Part shown: piece after piece, positions 27,007 through 35,839 of the stretch | How positions within the stretch are numbered: the stretch's first letter is position 1 | Layout: the number at the start of each line of letters is the position of its first letter | Source: Deltaproteobacteria bacterium | GTDB lineage: Bacteria; UBA10199; JACPAL01; JAHFST01 | Direction of reading: 5' to 3' | NCBI GenBank assembly: GCA_023265625.1 | Contig: JAHFST010000007.1 | Coordinates: 1-64,000, forward strand | Length of the DNA: 64,000 bases | Made by a program: the position numbers and the translations under genes | The notes under the pieces: model-generated | Databases searched by the model: none | What the model saw: the letters and a program-made list of their open reading frames with translations, nothing else | What the model was told of the DNA's origin: nothing

Positions 27007-27405
27007 ATGCCAAGTGTCCAAACGGCCGCGAGTGACCGGCGCAAATTTGCCCGGTTAGACATTGCCCTCACCGTCGCTTATGCCATCACTGACGAAGCCG
27101 GAAATCCCTCCGAGTATGCCGAGGCGATCAGCGGGGATATCAGCGCTGGGGGGTTCCGATTGATGACCCCCGGGCCCCTCCCGAATGGAGCCATTTTGGA
27201 GTTAGAAATATCGATGAACGGCAGTGAGGAGTCCATTGTGCATGCCAGTGGCGAGGTGGTCTGGCAGCAAAAAATCAACGACCAGAGCTACGAAACCGGC
27301 ACGGTGATCAAGTACATCGAGGAAGATGATAAAAAAATCTTCATGGGATTTGTCTTTGACCAGATGTCTCGCTTGGTCGGTGGACCTTCGTTTAACTTGC
27401 ATTGA
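27007..27405 (+). CDS. PilZ-domain protein
   Basis: This is a single-domain 132-residue PilZ protein, a candidate cyclic di-GMP receptor. The N-terminal DRRKFARLDI holds the arginine motif (R11 and R12 then R16), and GDISAGGFRL holds the D-x-S-x-x-G half of the binding site. It begins after CAGGAGG and lies just behind rpoH. The partner is unknown. Motility, pili or exopolysaccharide are family options. Confidence 0.88.
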   Translation: MPSVQTAASDRRKFARLDIALTVAYAITDEAGNPSEYAEAISGDISAGGFRLMTPGPLPNGAILELEISMNGSEESIVHASGEVVWQQKINDQSYETGTVIKYIEEDDKKIFMGFVFDQMSRLVGGPSFNLH

Positions 27406-27435
27406 TGTAAGGGCGTATTGCAATACGCCCCTACA
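27406..27435. repeat. REP-like palindrome, copy 4 (between PilZ and transglycosylase genes)
   Basis: Arms TGTAAGGGCG and CGCCCCTACA with centre TATTGCAATA. One mismatch (GTAA) lies in the left foot. It separates two convergent genes. The right foot, read on the minus strand, supplies the TAG stop of the transglycosylase gene (27431-27433), so it may act as a bidirectional terminator. Confidence 0.9.
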
Positions 27436-28102
27436 CGCGAAAATAACCCGGAGGGGGAGGCGGGGGCAAATCATCACTCCCAGATTTTTGAAATTTCATG
27501 GGGTTCAACTCCGTCATATCCATGGTTGGGCTCACCATGGCAAAGGCTTGGTCGTAGTTCTTGGTCTTTTGTAGTCCTTGATAATCCGCCGTGATCGATT
27601 TCACATAATTTTGAGTCTCGGCATAGGGAGGGATTCCACCGTACTGCACGACCCGATGCGGTCCTGCATTGTAACCCGCCAGGGCTAGTTTTACATCGCC
27701 ACCAAACTGGTCGAGCATTTGACTCAAATATTTAGTGCCCCCATCCACATTTTGCCGAATATCAAACGGGTTTTTGACGCCCATCGCCTTACCGGTAGCA
27801 GGCATCAACTGCATGAGCCCCTGGGCCCCGCAAGGAGAGACGGCCTGAGGTTTAAAACCGCTTTCTTGTTTGATGACCGCTAACACCAATGCTGGATCTA
27901 CCCCATATTTCTCGGCAGATTCCTGAACGGCGCTCTGGATATCGGACCGAACATCCGGCTTCCGTCCCCAAGTCTTCTGGGCCAGCTGATCCAAGAGGCC
28001 GGAAAACCCTTGCGAGCTAGCCGATCGATCCACCTGCCGATCCTGACCGGCAGCCGCGCGCCCCTCTTGGCTGGCATTCGTTTGTAAAGAAACACCCGTC
28101 AT
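27431..28102 (-). CDS. Lytic transglycosylase with SLT domain
   Basis: This is a peptidoglycan-cleaving enzyme of 223 residues. The C-terminal SLT/lysozyme-like domain has catalytic Glu in IKQESGF, then GLMQLMPATGK and LAGYNAGPHRV, the family hallmarks. The N-terminal 60 residues are polar and no clear signal peptide is present, which is unusual. Flagellar or injectisome-associated transglycosylases can share this layout. Its stop lies within palindromic repeat copy 4. Confidence 0.88.
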   Translation of the reverse strand: MTGVSLQTNASQEGRAAAGQDRQVDRSASSQGFSGLLDQLAQKTWGRKPDVRSDIQSAVQESAEKYGVDPALVLAVIKQESGFKPQAVSPCGAQGLMQLMPATGKAMGVKNPFDIRQNVDGGTKYLSQMLDQFGGDVKLALAGYNAGPHRVVQYGGIPPYAETQNYVKSITADYQGLQKTKNYDQAFAMVSPTMDMTELNPMKFQKSGSDDLPPPPPPGYFRV

Positions 28103-28199
28103 ACCCTGATGTTAAAGCATTTTCCATGCCATCCAATTAAGATAAATTATGTTATATTTCAGATAGTTGCGATCGTACCTGGCACCGAAAAACAGGGCA

Positions 28200-28218
28200 T
28201 TGGGGTCTGGGGGCCCCA
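28200..28218 (-). terminator. Weak hairpin after the NhaD-like gene
   Basis: TTGGGG and CCCCAA arms lie about 20 bases past the antiporter stop codon. On the minus strand a GTTTTT run follows within 20 bases. It could be a modest terminator. The rest of 28103-28236 holds nothing I recognise. Confidence 0.35.
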
Positions 28219-28236
28219 AATGATAGGGTCGATTCC

Positions 28237-29514
28237 CTAACGAAAGAACATCCAAGTAATGAGGAGAAAAGTAGGAATGAGGATCCCAACAGAATATTTC
28301 ATGTAACCAAAAAAGGACGGCATTTTTACCTTATTCTCCTCTGCAATGGCCTTCACCATGAAATTGGGACCATTGCCAATATAGCTGTTGGCCCCCATGA
28401 AGACCGCCCCCAACGAGATGGCCTGGAGGATGGCGTCTGGGACACCCCTCCCTCCACCAACGGTCCCGATCAGGGCGCCAAAGGCCCCATGAAAATCAAC
28501 TCCCTGAGCCGTTTGAAAAAAGACCAAATAGGTGGGGGCATTATCCAAAAAGCTGCTCAACACCCCGGTAATCCAGAAAAATTTCCAGGGTTGGTTGATC
28601 CCCAACGAAGCCCCCTTGGCCTCCAAGAGCAAGAGCGCCGGAATCATCGTCATAAAGATTCCGATAAAAAGAACCGCAACTTCAATGATCGGCCCATAGG
28701 TAAACTTATTTTTTGCGCGGAGGACGCGCGGGGTGAGCCAGATCGAAAGCCCGGTCACAAGCAACAACACTCCCTCCCGAAACGGCGAGGGCACCCACAC
28801 CACAGAACCAATCACGCAACAGAGAAAAAAAAAGTTAAAGGTCCCTGTTACTTTTAAGGGTTGAATCTGGGTCCGATCCCGTTGCAAGTCTCGCTTGCTC
28901 TCACGACTATATTGAACCGTATCCCACAAAAAGTAGAGAAACAGGAGAAACACCACCGTCACGCTCCAGGGCCGCCAGAGCGAAAGCGTCCATGTGAATG
29001 GAACCCCTTGGAGAAATCCCAAAAAGAGGGGGGGATCCCCTAATGGAGTGAGACTCCCCCCAATATTGCTGACCAAAAAAATGAAAAAGATGACCGTATG
29101 GACCACATGTTTGCGTTCGGAATTGGTTTTGAGCAAGGGGCGTATCAAGAGCATGGAAGCCCCAGTCGTCCCAATCAAGTTTGCCAAGACCGCCCCTAAA
29201 AACAGAAAAAGCACATTCACCCCAGGAGACGCCTCCAAATCACCGGTCAAGACAATTCCCCCAGAAATGGTATACAAGGCGCCCAATAGAATCATGAATT
29301 GAACATACTCGATCAAGGTATGAACAATCTTCTCCCAACCGAGCCCTCCGAAGGTCAGCAAGAGGTAACCCACCACCAAGCCACCCAGTGGCACAGCCAC
29401 CAGGGCCTTGTTGCGATTCGATTCCCACCAGTGTCCACACCCTAACGGGAGCAAGGCAATGCACAGCAACAATCCGACAAAAGGCAACAAGGTGAGAGGG
29501 TGTGGTAACATCAT
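28237..29514 (-). CDS. NhaD-like sodium:proton antiporter / citrate-transporter superfamily
   Basis: This 425-residue membrane protein has about 11-12 hydrophobic segments and belongs to the ion transporter superfamily with NhaD and CitT-like members. Characteristic stretches are NLIGTTGASMLLIRPLL and NIGGSLTPLGDPPLF in the first half, then SFLDNAPTYLVF and MGANSYIGNGPNFMVKAIAE in the second. These inverted half motifs carry the polar ion-binding residues. NhaD-type Na+/H+ exchange is the best fit, although anion transport is possible. It starts four bases after the ptsP stop. Confidence 0.8.
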   Translation of the reverse strand: MMLPHPLTLLPFVGLLLCIALLPLGCGHWWESNRNKALVAVPLGGLVVGYLLLTFGGLGWEKIVHTLIEYVQFMILLGALYTISGGIVLTGDLEASPGVNVLFLFLGAVLANLIGTTGASMLLIRPLLKTNSERKHVVHTVIFFIFLVSNIGGSLTPLGDPPLFLGFLQGVPFTWTLSLWRPWSVTVVFLLFLYFLWDTVQYSRESKRDLQRDRTQIQPLKVTGTFNFFFLCCVIGSVVWVPSPFREGVLLLVTGLSIWLTPRVLRAKNKFTYGPIIEVAVLFIGIFMTMIPALLLLEAKGASLGINQPWKFFWITGVLSSFLDNAPTYLVFFQTAQGVDFHGAFGALIGTVGGGRGVPDAILQAISLGAVFMGANSYIGNGPNFMVKAIAEENKVKMPSFFGYMKYSVGILIPTFLLITWMFFR

Positions 29515-29518
29515 AAAT

Positions 29519-31780
29519 TTAAGAAACGGTAAGCTGTTGCTGCAGAGGCAAGATCCGCTCCCTGACCTCTTGAGCCGTCGCGAGTTGAATGGCGTCCAAG
29601 GCCATTTCCCTAACTTCTTGATAACGGATTTGTCGAATGATTTTTTTCACCATCGGAATATTATTGGGCATCATGGAAAGCTGCCCGACCCCCAATCCAA
29701 CCAACAACGGCGTCATCAATGGATCTCCCGCCATTTCACCGCAACACCCCACCATCTTCCCGGTATGTTCTCCCACCGAGGCCACGTGGGCGATATAAGA
29801 CAAGATGGTCGGATGCAACGGCTCAAAAAACTGGGCGACTCGTTCGTTGTTGCGATCCACTGCGAGGGTGTATTGGATCAAGTCATTGGTGCCGATGCTG
29901 AAAAAATCGGCATGCTTGATGAGTTGCGGGGCCAGATGCACCGCCGCAGGGACCTCGATCATGATCCCAATCGGCACATGAGGCTCATGGACAACACCCT
30001 CTTTGGCCAAACCTATTTTAACCTCCACCAAGATTTTTTTGACCGCGAGAATCTCTTCCACCCCGGAGATCATCGGGAGCAAGATGCGAATCGGCCCATG
30101 GACGGCCGCGCGATGCAGGGCACGGAATTGCACCTTCAGAATATCGGGTTGCGTTAAACAAAGCCGGATCGAGCGGTAGCCCAAAAAGGGATTCGCCTCA
30201 CCTTCCACCGAGAGGGCCGCCACCGGTTTATCCCCCCCGGCATCCAAGGTACGAAAGGTCACCGGCATCCCGCCGGCTTCCTCCACCACTTGTTTATAAA
30301 CATGGTATTGTTCGTCTTCGTCAGGCAACTTCTTGCGGACCATAAAAGGGAGTTCCGTGCGGTAGAGTCCCACGCCTTCCGCCCCAAAATGCCGCAGGCC
30401 GCGCAAGCCGCTGACAAGACCAATATTGGCCTCCAAGATGATCCTCTTCCCGTCCCGGGTCTCCGCAATCTCATTGGTAAGGCCTTGCGCATGAACCATC
30501 GTGCCGGCCACCCGTTCTTGGATCGTTTCATATTCCTGCAACACCGTCCGCTTCGGGTTGATATAAACCGTCCCGACATTGCCATCGACGATAATTAAAT
30601 CCCCCGCCTCCACCTTTTTCGTAATGTGGGGAATCCCCATCACGGCGGGAATCCCCATGGATCGCGCCAAAATGGCCGCGTGAGAAGTCACGCCCCCGCG
30701 CTCGGTCACAATCGCCTTGATTTTTTTGGGGTCCAGCTTGGCTGTCGTGGAAGGGACCAAATTTTCAGCGATCAAGACCCCCTGGAATTCATGACGCTCG
30801 GCCCGTTTCCCCAACAAGTGCTCCACGATCTTCTTCTGAATATCTTCCAAATCCGCCACCCGGTCGCGGAAGTGGGGATCCTCCACCGACTGAAATATTT
30901 TTACGTAATCCGCAATGACCTCATCCACCGCCGTCACCGCGTCCTGTCCCTTCATCACCTCAATATTTAACTTCTTATGAAAACTCTTGTCCGCCAAGAT
31001 CATGCGATGGCTGAAGAAGATATCCGACTCCTGTTTTGAGACCTTCTTGATGAGTTTTTTCTCGAGTCGCAACAAATCCTGGGTGGTCTGGTGGAGGGCC
31101 TTACGAATCCTGGCCATCTCTTCCTTGGGAGAGATCGGTTGACCACTTCTGACAGTCGTTGGCCTGCCAGCCCCTTCGCGTAATAACACGGCGGGACCAA
31201 TGCCAAATCCAGGAGATACGGGCAGGCCTTTGTAACGTTCCGGATGATCTTCCTTCTTTTGCGTGTCCTTGAGGATCTCCAAGGTGACAACGTTTTCAAT
31301 GACCCCGGCCAACTGAAAGCCGATCAGGGAGAGCATATCCACTTCGGTAGGAGTAAAATCCCGCGGATCTCGCGTTTGAATGGCCAGTACGCCCAAGACC
31401 TTTTCCTTGGACATCAAGGGGACTGCCGCAAAGGAATGAAATTGTTCTTCGCGAGTTTCAGGAAAGTATTGGTAACGGGGATGCTCCTGCGCCTCCCGAA
31501 CCACCACCGGTTTTAGCGATTCAATCGCCAGACCCGAGAGCCCCTTGTGGATCGACATGTTCACCTTGCCGACGGCCGATGGGTCCAGACCGTCGGTGGC
31601 CACCAGCAAGAGTCTCTTGTCTTGCAAGAGATAAAGCGAGCAAACATCCACCCGCATTTCTTCCCGAACGAGGGCGACAATCCGCGACAACGGATTGTCG
31701 CTCGGCCCCGATTTTTGGAGAATCTTGACGACATCCGTCAGGGTGCGCAGCGAACTATCTTGGGCTTGTGGGGGGGACAT
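29519..31780 (-). CDS. ptsP: PEP-protein phosphotransferase with GAF domain (PtsP, EI-Ntr)
   Basis: This 753-residue first enzyme of the nitrogen-related phosphotransferase system moves phosphate from phosphoenolpyruvate to an HPr-like protein. An N-terminal GAF sensor (about 20-165) precedes the EI core. The phospho-histidine lies in GGVTSHAAILARSMGIPAVMG, the PEP-binding barrel has GLYRTELPFM and GTNDLIQYTLAVDR, and the active-site Cys lies in GCCGEMAGDP. The GAF domain marks it as the regulatory paralogue rather than the sugar enzyme. The NhaD-like gene follows within five bases, hinting at control of ion balance. Confidence 0.95.
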   Translation of the reverse strand: MSPPQAQDSSLRTLTDVVKILQKSGPSDNPLSRIVALVREEMRVDVCSLYLLQDKRLLLVATDGLDPSAVGKVNMSIHKGLSGLAIESLKPVVVREAQEHPRYQYFPETREEQFHSFAAVPLMSKEKVLGVLAIQTRDPRDFTPTEVDMLSLIGFQLAGVIENVVTLEILKDTQKKEDHPERYKGLPVSPGFGIGPAVLLREGAGRPTTVRSGQPISPKEEMARIRKALHQTTQDLLRLEKKLIKKVSKQESDIFFSHRMILADKSFHKKLNIEVMKGQDAVTAVDEVIADYVKIFQSVEDPHFRDRVADLEDIQKKIVEHLLGKRAERHEFQGVLIAENLVPSTTAKLDPKKIKAIVTERGGVTSHAAILARSMGIPAVMGIPHITKKVEAGDLIIVDGNVGTVYINPKRTVLQEYETIQERVAGTMVHAQGLTNEIAETRDGKRIILEANIGLVSGLRGLRHFGAEGVGLYRTELPFMVRKKLPDEDEQYHVYKQVVEEAGGMPVTFRTLDAGGDKPVAALSVEGEANPFLGYRSIRLCLTQPDILKVQFRALHRAAVHGPIRILLPMISGVEEILAVKKILVEVKIGLAKEGVVHEPHVPIGIMIEVPAAVHLAPQLIKHADFFSIGTNDLIQYTLAVDRNNERVAQFFEPLHPTILSYIAHVASVGEHTGKMVGCCGEMAGDPLMTPLLVGLGVGQLSMMPNNIPMVKKIIRQIRYQEVREMALDAIQLATAQEVRERILPLQQQLTVS

Positions 31781-31814
31781 CTATCCTAACCAATACATGG
31801 AAAAAGCCCAATCT

Positions 31815-33419
31815 TCAAGAGGAGATGTGCAACAAATCCCGCCATCGAAGGTCGCGCTGGCTCATGTATTGCTGGACCACGCTCATCGTGGTGTTGATAA
31901 AGATGTAAAGCACTAATCCTAAAGGTAAAAAAAGCATAAACCCAGTGAACATGATGGGCATGATCATCATCATCTGTTTTTGCACCGGGTCCACTGAGGT
32001 TTGGGGGGTCAATTTTTGCTGTAGGACCATGGCCACACCCAGGAGGAGCGGCAAGATAAAAAAGGGATCCGGGGCAGAGAGATCCCGATAAAAACCAACA
32101 AAGGGGGCATGATAAATTTCAATGGAATTATACAAGACCTTATAGAGGGCGATATAAATGGGCATTTGCAACACCATGGGCAGGCATCCTCCCATCGGAT
32201 TGACCTTATGCAGCTTGAAAAGGGCCATCACCTCCACGTTAAGGCGCTGCTTGTCGTTGCCATACTTTTCTTTAAGTTTTTGCATCTCTGGTTGAATCCG
32301 CTGCATCTCCTTCATCTGCTGCATTGACTTGATGGTCAGAGGATTGAGCAAAATCTTGGCAAAAACGGTCAAAAGGATGATCGCCACCCCCCAATTTTTG
32401 ACCACACTATGGAAAAACTGCAGCAATTTTAAGATGGGAACCGCCAGCAGACCAAACCAGCCATAATCTACCGCTTGTTCCAATCCGACCCCCGCTTGGG
32501 CTAAATAAAGTCTATCCTTCGGTCCCAGATAGAGGGAAAACTCCTCCTGATGCCCCCCTTGAGGAGGGATGGTCACTACTGGGGTCACAAAATTCAAGGA
32601 GAGGAGATCCCCCACCCGGGAGAGTTGCAAACTTTGATCGGAGGCCAATCGTCTGGTGATAAGGGCTGTGAAAAAATATTGATCCTCGATCCCCCCCCAA
32701 GCCGTGCCCCCTAGGACATTTTCGCTGCCATCTTTCTGCCCAAAACGCTGCACCTTGCCCCCCGTTTGGTAAACAAAGTCCCTAACATTGGTGGCCGGTT
32801 GCAAAAACGAGAGAAGACCCTTCCGTCCCGCAGTCGTCTGCTGCCGCTGTTGACTCAACAGGGTCATCTTCCCCTGCAACATCTGACCGGTCTGGTTATG
32901 CAACGAGATATTCATGGTCAACAAATATTTATCTGGTGCCCACCGATAGCTCTTGCGGATGACCACCCCACCCGTTTCTCCCTCAAACGTCACCTCATCT
33001 TGGGTATGAGCCACGAGGCTATAATTGAGCGCGTTATTGAACGGGAAATTACAATCCTGACACCCTAAGTCGGCCATCCGCTCATCGGAGCGACCCAGCA
33101 GATTGACCAGGGGACTCTCTGGCGTCACGGTCTCCTTAAACTTCTTTAATTTAAAATCTTTAATTCGCCCCCCATGGGAACTAAAAGCAGCCTCAAAAAA
33201 ATCATTCGATATCACGGTTAGTTGTTCTGGACCCACAGGCACAGCAGGGAGATTGGCAGCAACGGGGGCAATGGGTGCACTGCTCGTCGGTGCCGCGGCT
33301 TGCGACACAACCGGTGGAACACCGACAGGGATTCTAGGCTTGGCGTAAAATTGATACCAAAGTAAAAAAACTAAAAAGGAAAGCCCCGCAGCCAGCAGGG
33401 CCCGTTTTTCTTGATTCAT
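31815..33419 (-). CDS. yidC: Membrane protein insertase YidC
   Basis: YidC inserts inner-membrane proteins alone or with SecYEG. ATG 33419, after AAGGAG, gives 534 residues with an N-terminal anchor (ALLAAGLSFLVFLLWYQFY), a large periplasmic beta-sandwich domain (P1, about 60-330) and the conserved five-helix core. Core signatures include NPLTIKSMQQMKEMQRIQPE and GGCLPMVLQMPIYIALYKVL. The P1 domain is the Gram-negative form. It lies directly after yidD in the standard rpmH-rnpA-yidD-yidC order. Confidence 0.96.
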   Translation of the reverse strand: MNQEKRALLAAGLSFLVFLLWYQFYAKPRIPVGVPPVVSQAAAPTSSAPIAPVAANLPAVPVGPEQLTVISNDFFEAAFSSHGGRIKDFKLKKFKETVTPESPLVNLLGRSDERMADLGCQDCNFPFNNALNYSLVAHTQDEVTFEGETGGVVIRKSYRWAPDKYLLTMNISLHNQTGQMLQGKMTLLSQQRQQTTAGRKGLLSFLQPATNVRDFVYQTGGKVQRFGQKDGSENVLGGTAWGGIEDQYFFTALITRRLASDQSLQLSRVGDLLSLNFVTPVVTIPPQGGHQEEFSLYLGPKDRLYLAQAGVGLEQAVDYGWFGLLAVPILKLLQFFHSVVKNWGVAIILLTVFAKILLNPLTIKSMQQMKEMQRIQPEMQKLKEKYGNDKQRLNVEVMALFKLHKVNPMGGCLPMVLQMPIYIALYKVLYNSIEIYHAPFVGFYRDLSAPDPFFILPLLLGVAMVLQQKLTPQTSVDPVQKQMMMIMPIMFTGFMLFLPLGLVLYIFINTTMSVVQQYMSQRDLRWRDLLHISS

Positions 33420-33421
33420 AA

Positions 33422-33661
33422 TTAAAACTCCTTCTGCACTGGATCCCAACCACCGGCATGAAAGGGATGACACGTGAAAACTCTTCTAACAATTCTTTGC
33501 AGGGCAAGCCCCGGCGGCAAGATTTCTAAAGCCTGTAACGCAAAATGAGAGCAAGAAGGCTCAAAACGGCAGACACGACCAAACAACGGCACGAGGATTC
33601 CGACCGAAAGATGCTGATAAAACCTAATCAAAAATAGCGCTAAGATCTTGATATAGTTCAT
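33422..33661 (-). CDS. yidD: Membrane protein insertion efficiency factor YidD
   Basis: This 79-residue YidD (starting MNYIKILALFLIRFYQHL at 33661) has the family core CRFEPSCSHFALQALE and ends near HPFHAGGWDPV. An N-terminal amphipathic helix would place it on the inner membrane face, where it assists YidC. It overlaps the rnpA end by 38 bases and its stop comes two bases before the yidC start. Confidence 0.93.
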   Translation of the reverse strand: MNYIKILALFLIRFYQHLSVGILVPLFGRVCRFEPSCSHFALQALEILPPGLALQRIVRRVFTCHPFHAGGWDPVQKEF

Positions 33662-33890
33662 TTTTTCTTGCTTTTCCTGCCTCAGGTCGCGCGATACATA
33701 CCACAGTTTTGGAGGCAAGCAACCGGTTTTGCTCCCGGACGCGAAAAAATTCTCGCAAAACTCTCTTGATCCGATTGCGAATGACCGCCCCCTTAATCTG
33801 ACGGTTCACTTTTATATCAAGCACCTGTCTCTTGGGATCCTCTTTCAGGTAAATAATGAAATAAGAACCTACGAGTTTTTTTTGCGCCAC
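33624..33890 (-). CDS. rnpA: Ribonuclease P protein component, N-terminally short as called
   Basis: RnpA binds the catalytic RNA of RNase P for tRNA 5' maturation. From the only usual start (GTG 33890) the protein is 88 residues. It holds the RNR helix motif as VIRNRIKRVLREFF and the VVCIARPEAG strand. Typical proteins are 110-120 residues. The same frame runs open upstream into rpmH and encodes [10 protein letters not shown], which aligns with the missing first helix, but without ATG, GTG or TTG. A near-cognate start or an rpmH-overlapping start is possible. Confidence 0.88.
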   Translation of the reverse strand: MAQKKLVGSYFIIYLKEDPKRQVLDIKVNRQIKGAVIRNRIKRVLREFFRVREQNRLLASKTVVCIARPEAGKARKNELYQDLSAIFD

Positions 33891-33898
33891 GTCTTCGA

Positions 33899-34048
33899 TT
33901 ATTTTTTGGCAATCGAAACGGTTAGTTTCTTTCGGCCTTTGCTTCGGCGACGCGCAAGCACCTTTTGTCCACCGGGCTTTCGCATACGGCTTAAAAAACC
34001 ATGTGTCCGCAAACGCTTCTTCTTATTGGGCTGGAAGGTTCGTTTCAT
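33899..34048 (-). CDS. rpmH: Ribosomal protein bL34
   Basis: This 49-residue bL34 begins [19 protein letters not shown] at ATG 34048 and ends in SIAKK before TAA at 33899-33901. The core [18 protein letters not shown] is invariant-like. Its C-terminal codons overlap the possible upstream extension of rnpA in another frame. It heads the leftward rpmH-rnpA-yidD-yidC operon, divergent from dnaA across the AT-rich region. Confidence 0.95.
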   Translation of the reverse strand: MKRTFQPNKKKRLRTHGFLSRMRKPGGQKVLARRRSKGRKKLTVSIAKK

Positions 34049-34418
34049 TTCTAAGTCCCTTGTTTGTTGGATTGGCGAAAACTATTTTTCCGCGGCCACG
34101 ATAAGGATGGATGTTTTTTTAGTCAAGCGATTATTTTTTCTCTTTTCTTTCTGCGCCTTCAGCGTGTTTTTTTAAAAAGTCCGTATTTTTTTAAGTTTCC
34201 TCTGGACAAAAAAAAACGGTTTGTTACCCTCCACACCGTTCCAACAAAATGATTTTTAATTTTTCATAAATTTTTTGTGACATTTTTGGGAGAAAAAAAT
34301 TTTAAGGCTTCCTGATCTTCTCCTCTTCGAGAAGGGATGCATCAAACAAGGGCGTAACTAAATAAACCGTTGTTTATACCATTTATCCACACCTGTGGAT
34401 AACCCTGTGGGTTATTTT
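34049..34418 (+). other. AT-rich rpmH-dnaA intergenic region with DnaA boxes (oriC part)
   Basis: The region is rich in A and T runs, a plausible unwinding element. It ends in two facing DnaA boxes, TTATCCACA at 34383-34391 and TGTGGATAA at 34394-34402, next to the dnaA start. Promoters for both divergent operons should lie here but I cannot pick single sites with confidence. Confidence 0.65.
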
Positions 34419-35789
34419 ATGGATGAGTTTGTCTTGCCAAGCCAACTAGAAAGAATTCGTATAGAATTCAATGATTTGCTGGATTCACCGGCTTGGTCTG
34501 GTCAGGTTTTTTTTCCATCGATTACCGATAATTGTCTGACCGTTCAGGTAATCAATCGCTTTGTTCGTGATTGGATCAAGGAAAATTATTGGGAACAGAT
34601 CCTATCGGTATGCAAGCGAGAATTTGGCAGTAACGGTGAAGCGCGGATGGTGGTCGTTGAATTACCACCTGTGGCCGCGGAGGTAGGGGTTCAAAATTTT
34701 GAACCCCTACAAAAAAAACCGGAACCTGTTCTTCCGCCACTTCCTCTTGAGGCCCCCAAGGTCGTCTTTTCTTCCTTAAACAAAAAATATACCTTCCAAT
34801 CTTATGTCGTGGGCACATCCAATCAATTTGCCCATGCGGCCTCTGCCGCCTGTGCCCAACAGCCGGGTCAGGTCTACAACCCTTTGCTAATCTACGGGGG
34901 TGTGGGTCTTGGTAAAACCCATTTGCTTCACGCGATTGGCAATGAAATATTGCAACACAATCCCAGTGCCCGTGTTTTGTACATCAGTTCAGAACGTTTC
35001 ATGAATGAACTCATCCAGGCGATTCGTTCCGGTAAAACGAGCGAGTTTCGTAACAAATACCGCGACTCATGTGATGTCCTGCTGATGGATGATGTCCAAT
35101 TTATCGCCGGCAAAGATCGGACTCAAGACGAGTTCTTTCATACTTTCAATACTTTGTATGAGAGCCACAAACAAATCGTCCTAACCAGTGACAAGCCCCC
35201 CAAGGACATCCCGGATCTCGAAGACCGGCTGCGTTCCCGTCTGGAGTGGGGCCTGATTGCTGACATCCAGCCTCCTGATTTGGAAACTCGCATCGCCATC
35301 CTGAAGAAGAAGGCCTGCGCCAATCACATCGAACTCACGGATGACGTCGCCCTCTTTTTGGGAAGCCATATCAAATCGAATGTCCGAGAACTCGAAGGGG
35401 CCTTGATTCGCGTCAATGCCTTTGCCTCGTTGGGGGGAAAGGCGATCACGGTTGATTTTACCAAAGAGTCTTTGAAAAATGTCCTGGGGGTTGTGGGGAA
35501 AATTCTCTCCATGGACCAGATTCAAAAAATTGTTTCCGACTTTTACGGCATCACCTTAAATGAACTCACCGGCAAGTGCCGGGTCAAAAGCCAGTCTTAC
35601 CCAAGACAGATTGCCATGTATCTCTGCCGCAAATTCGTCAAGGCCTCCTATCCCGAGATCGGCCACAAGTTTGGTGGGAAAGACCACTCCACCGTGGTCC
35701 ACGCGGTGACCAAGATTACCGATCTGATCGATGTGAATGCCCAGTTGCGTGATGAGATGGTCTCGTTGGAACGTCAGTTAAATCATTAA
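34419..35789 (+). CDS. dnaA: Chromosomal replication initiator DnaA
   Basis: DnaA binds oriC boxes and melts the origin. ATG 34419 gives 456 residues. A GTG at 34395 is in frame but lies inside a DnaA box. Domain I is residues 1-80. Domain II is the Pro/Glu linker and contains a palindromic repeat read in frame (VGVQNFEPL, from 34683). The AAA+ domain III has Walker A GGVGLGKTH and Walker B LLMDDVQFI. Domain IV has the box-recognition helix KDHSTVVHAV. DnaA boxes at its start suggest autoregulation. Confidence 0.97.
   Translation: MDEFVLPSQLERIRIEFNDLLDSPAWSGQVFFPSITDNCLTVQVINRFVRDWIKENYWEQILSVCKREFGSNGEARMVVVELPPVAAEVGVQNFEPLQKKPEPVLPPLPLEAPKVVFSSLNKKYTFQSYVVGTSNQFAHAASAACAQQPGQVYNPLLIYGGVGLGKTHLLHAIGNEILQHNPSARVLYISSERFMNELIQAIRSGKTSEFRNKYRDSCDVLLMDDVQFIAGKDRTQDEFFHTFNTLYESHKQIVLTSDKPPKDIPDLEDRLRSRLEWGLIADIQPPDLETRIAILKKKACANHIELTDDVALFLGSHIKSNVRELEGALIRVNAFASLGGKAITVDFTKESLKNVLGVVGKILSMDQIQKIVSDFYGITLNELTGKCRVKSQSYPRQIAMYLCRKFVKASYPEIGHKFGGKDHSTVVHAVTKITDLIDVNAQLRDEMVSLERQLNH
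34683..34710. repeat. REP-like palindrome, copy 5 (inside dnaA)
   Basis: A perfect 28-base palindrome with feet GTAGGGG and CCCCTAC and inner arms TTCAAAA/TTTTGAA. It is translated as VGVQNFEPL in the variable linker of DnaA. The same variant recurs at 35811 and 49982. Confidence 0.93.
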
Positions 35790-35810
35790 ACGCAATCCTA
35801 ACAATCCATT

Positions 35811-35838
35811 GTAAGGGTTCAAAATTTTGAACCCCTAC
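35811..35838. repeat. REP-like palindrome, copy 6 (after dnaA)
   Basis: Feet GTAAGGG and CCCCTAC with the TTCAAAATTTTGAA centre, with one foot mismatch. It sits 22 bases after the dnaA stop, at the edge of the second DnaA-box cluster. Confidence 0.92.
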
Positions 35839-35839
35839 G

